NCBI GenBank assembly: GCA_022565195.1
Contig: JADFJZ010000069.1
Coordinates: 1-7,056 of the forward strand
Source of the DNA: Planctomycetota bacterium
Lineage (GTDB): Bacteria > Planctomycetota > Phycisphaerae > UBA1845 > CAIVHJ01
Direction: 5' to 3'
DNA length: 7,056 nucleotides
The notes beneath the pieces are model-generated. The model had not been told where the DNA came from, ran no database searches, and saw only the letters and a list, made by a program, of their open reading frames with translations. Both the position numbers and the translations under genes were made by a program. This document shows, one piece after another, positions 7,043-7,056 of the stretch. Each line of letters begins with the position of its first letter. Position 1 is the first letter of the stretch.

Positions 7043-7048
7043 ATTATA
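7043..7048 (-). promoter_or_regulatory. Possible -10 promoter element at the window edge
   Basis: On the minus strand the bases read TATAAT, the exact sigma-70-type -10 consensus, pointing toward nusA. The matching -35 element would lie beyond 7056, so the promoter cannot be confirmed. If real, transcription would start near 7036 and reach the terminator-like hairpin after about 540 bases. Confidence 0.3.
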
Positions 7049-7056
7049 TGTGTGTG

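Noticed and set aside
6700..7044. 114-codon minus-strand frame upstream of nusA
   Set aside because: Its start overlaps the TATAAT at the window edge, it has no visible ribosome-binding site, its residue content (Cys- and Arg-rich) is unlike the neighbours, and it matches no family. It was not counted as a gene.

Overview
The window holds the core of a nusA-infB-rbfA translation/transcription operon. All supportable genes lie on the minus strand, so transcription runs from high to low coordinates: a leader region (about 7056-6380), nusA (6379-4973), infB (4931-2226), a 580-residue unrecognised membrane protein (2200-458), a frameshifted DUF503/YlxP-family gene (458-179), and the first 53 codons of rbfA (159-1, cut by the window edge). 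Spacings are tight: 41 bp between nusA and infB, 25 bp between infB and the membrane protein, a TGATG stop/start overlap into the ylxP-like gene, and 19 bp to rbfA. No plus-strand gene could be supported; the long plus-strand open frames are antisense shadows of nusA and infB.

The order nusA...infB-ylxP-rbfA is the classical bacterial arrangement known from Bacillus, but three things differ. No rimP precedes nusA in the visible 677 bp, ylxR/ylxQ are absent between nusA and infB, and a large gene for a zinc-ribbon, single-pass membrane protein sits between infB and the ylxP-like gene. An N-terminal GK-x-V-x-C-x-x-C-G ribbon followed by a low-complexity linker and one membrane helix is common in Planctomycetota and relatives. 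With the moderately high GC and mixed Shine-Dalgarno use, it suggests a planctomycete or other PVC-group bacterium (tentative; no 16S or other phylogenetic marker was tested).

How the genes work together: NusA modulates RNA polymerase pausing, termination and antitermination; IF2 positions initiator tRNA and joins the ribosomal subunits; RbfA matures the 30S subunit. YlxP-family proteins are linked to RbfA by position and are likely ribosome-associated. The role of the 580-residue protein is unknown. The leader upstream of nusA has a strong intrinsic-terminator hairpin with a U tract, a second GC-rich hairpin, and a 21-codon ORF whose stop overlaps the nusA start by ATGA. That layout would suit attenuation or translational coupling, but the sequence alone does not prove it.

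The best candidates for a second look are the membrane protein inside the operon, the two-base slip in the ylxP-like gene (assembly error, true mutation or recoding), and the nusA leader architecture.
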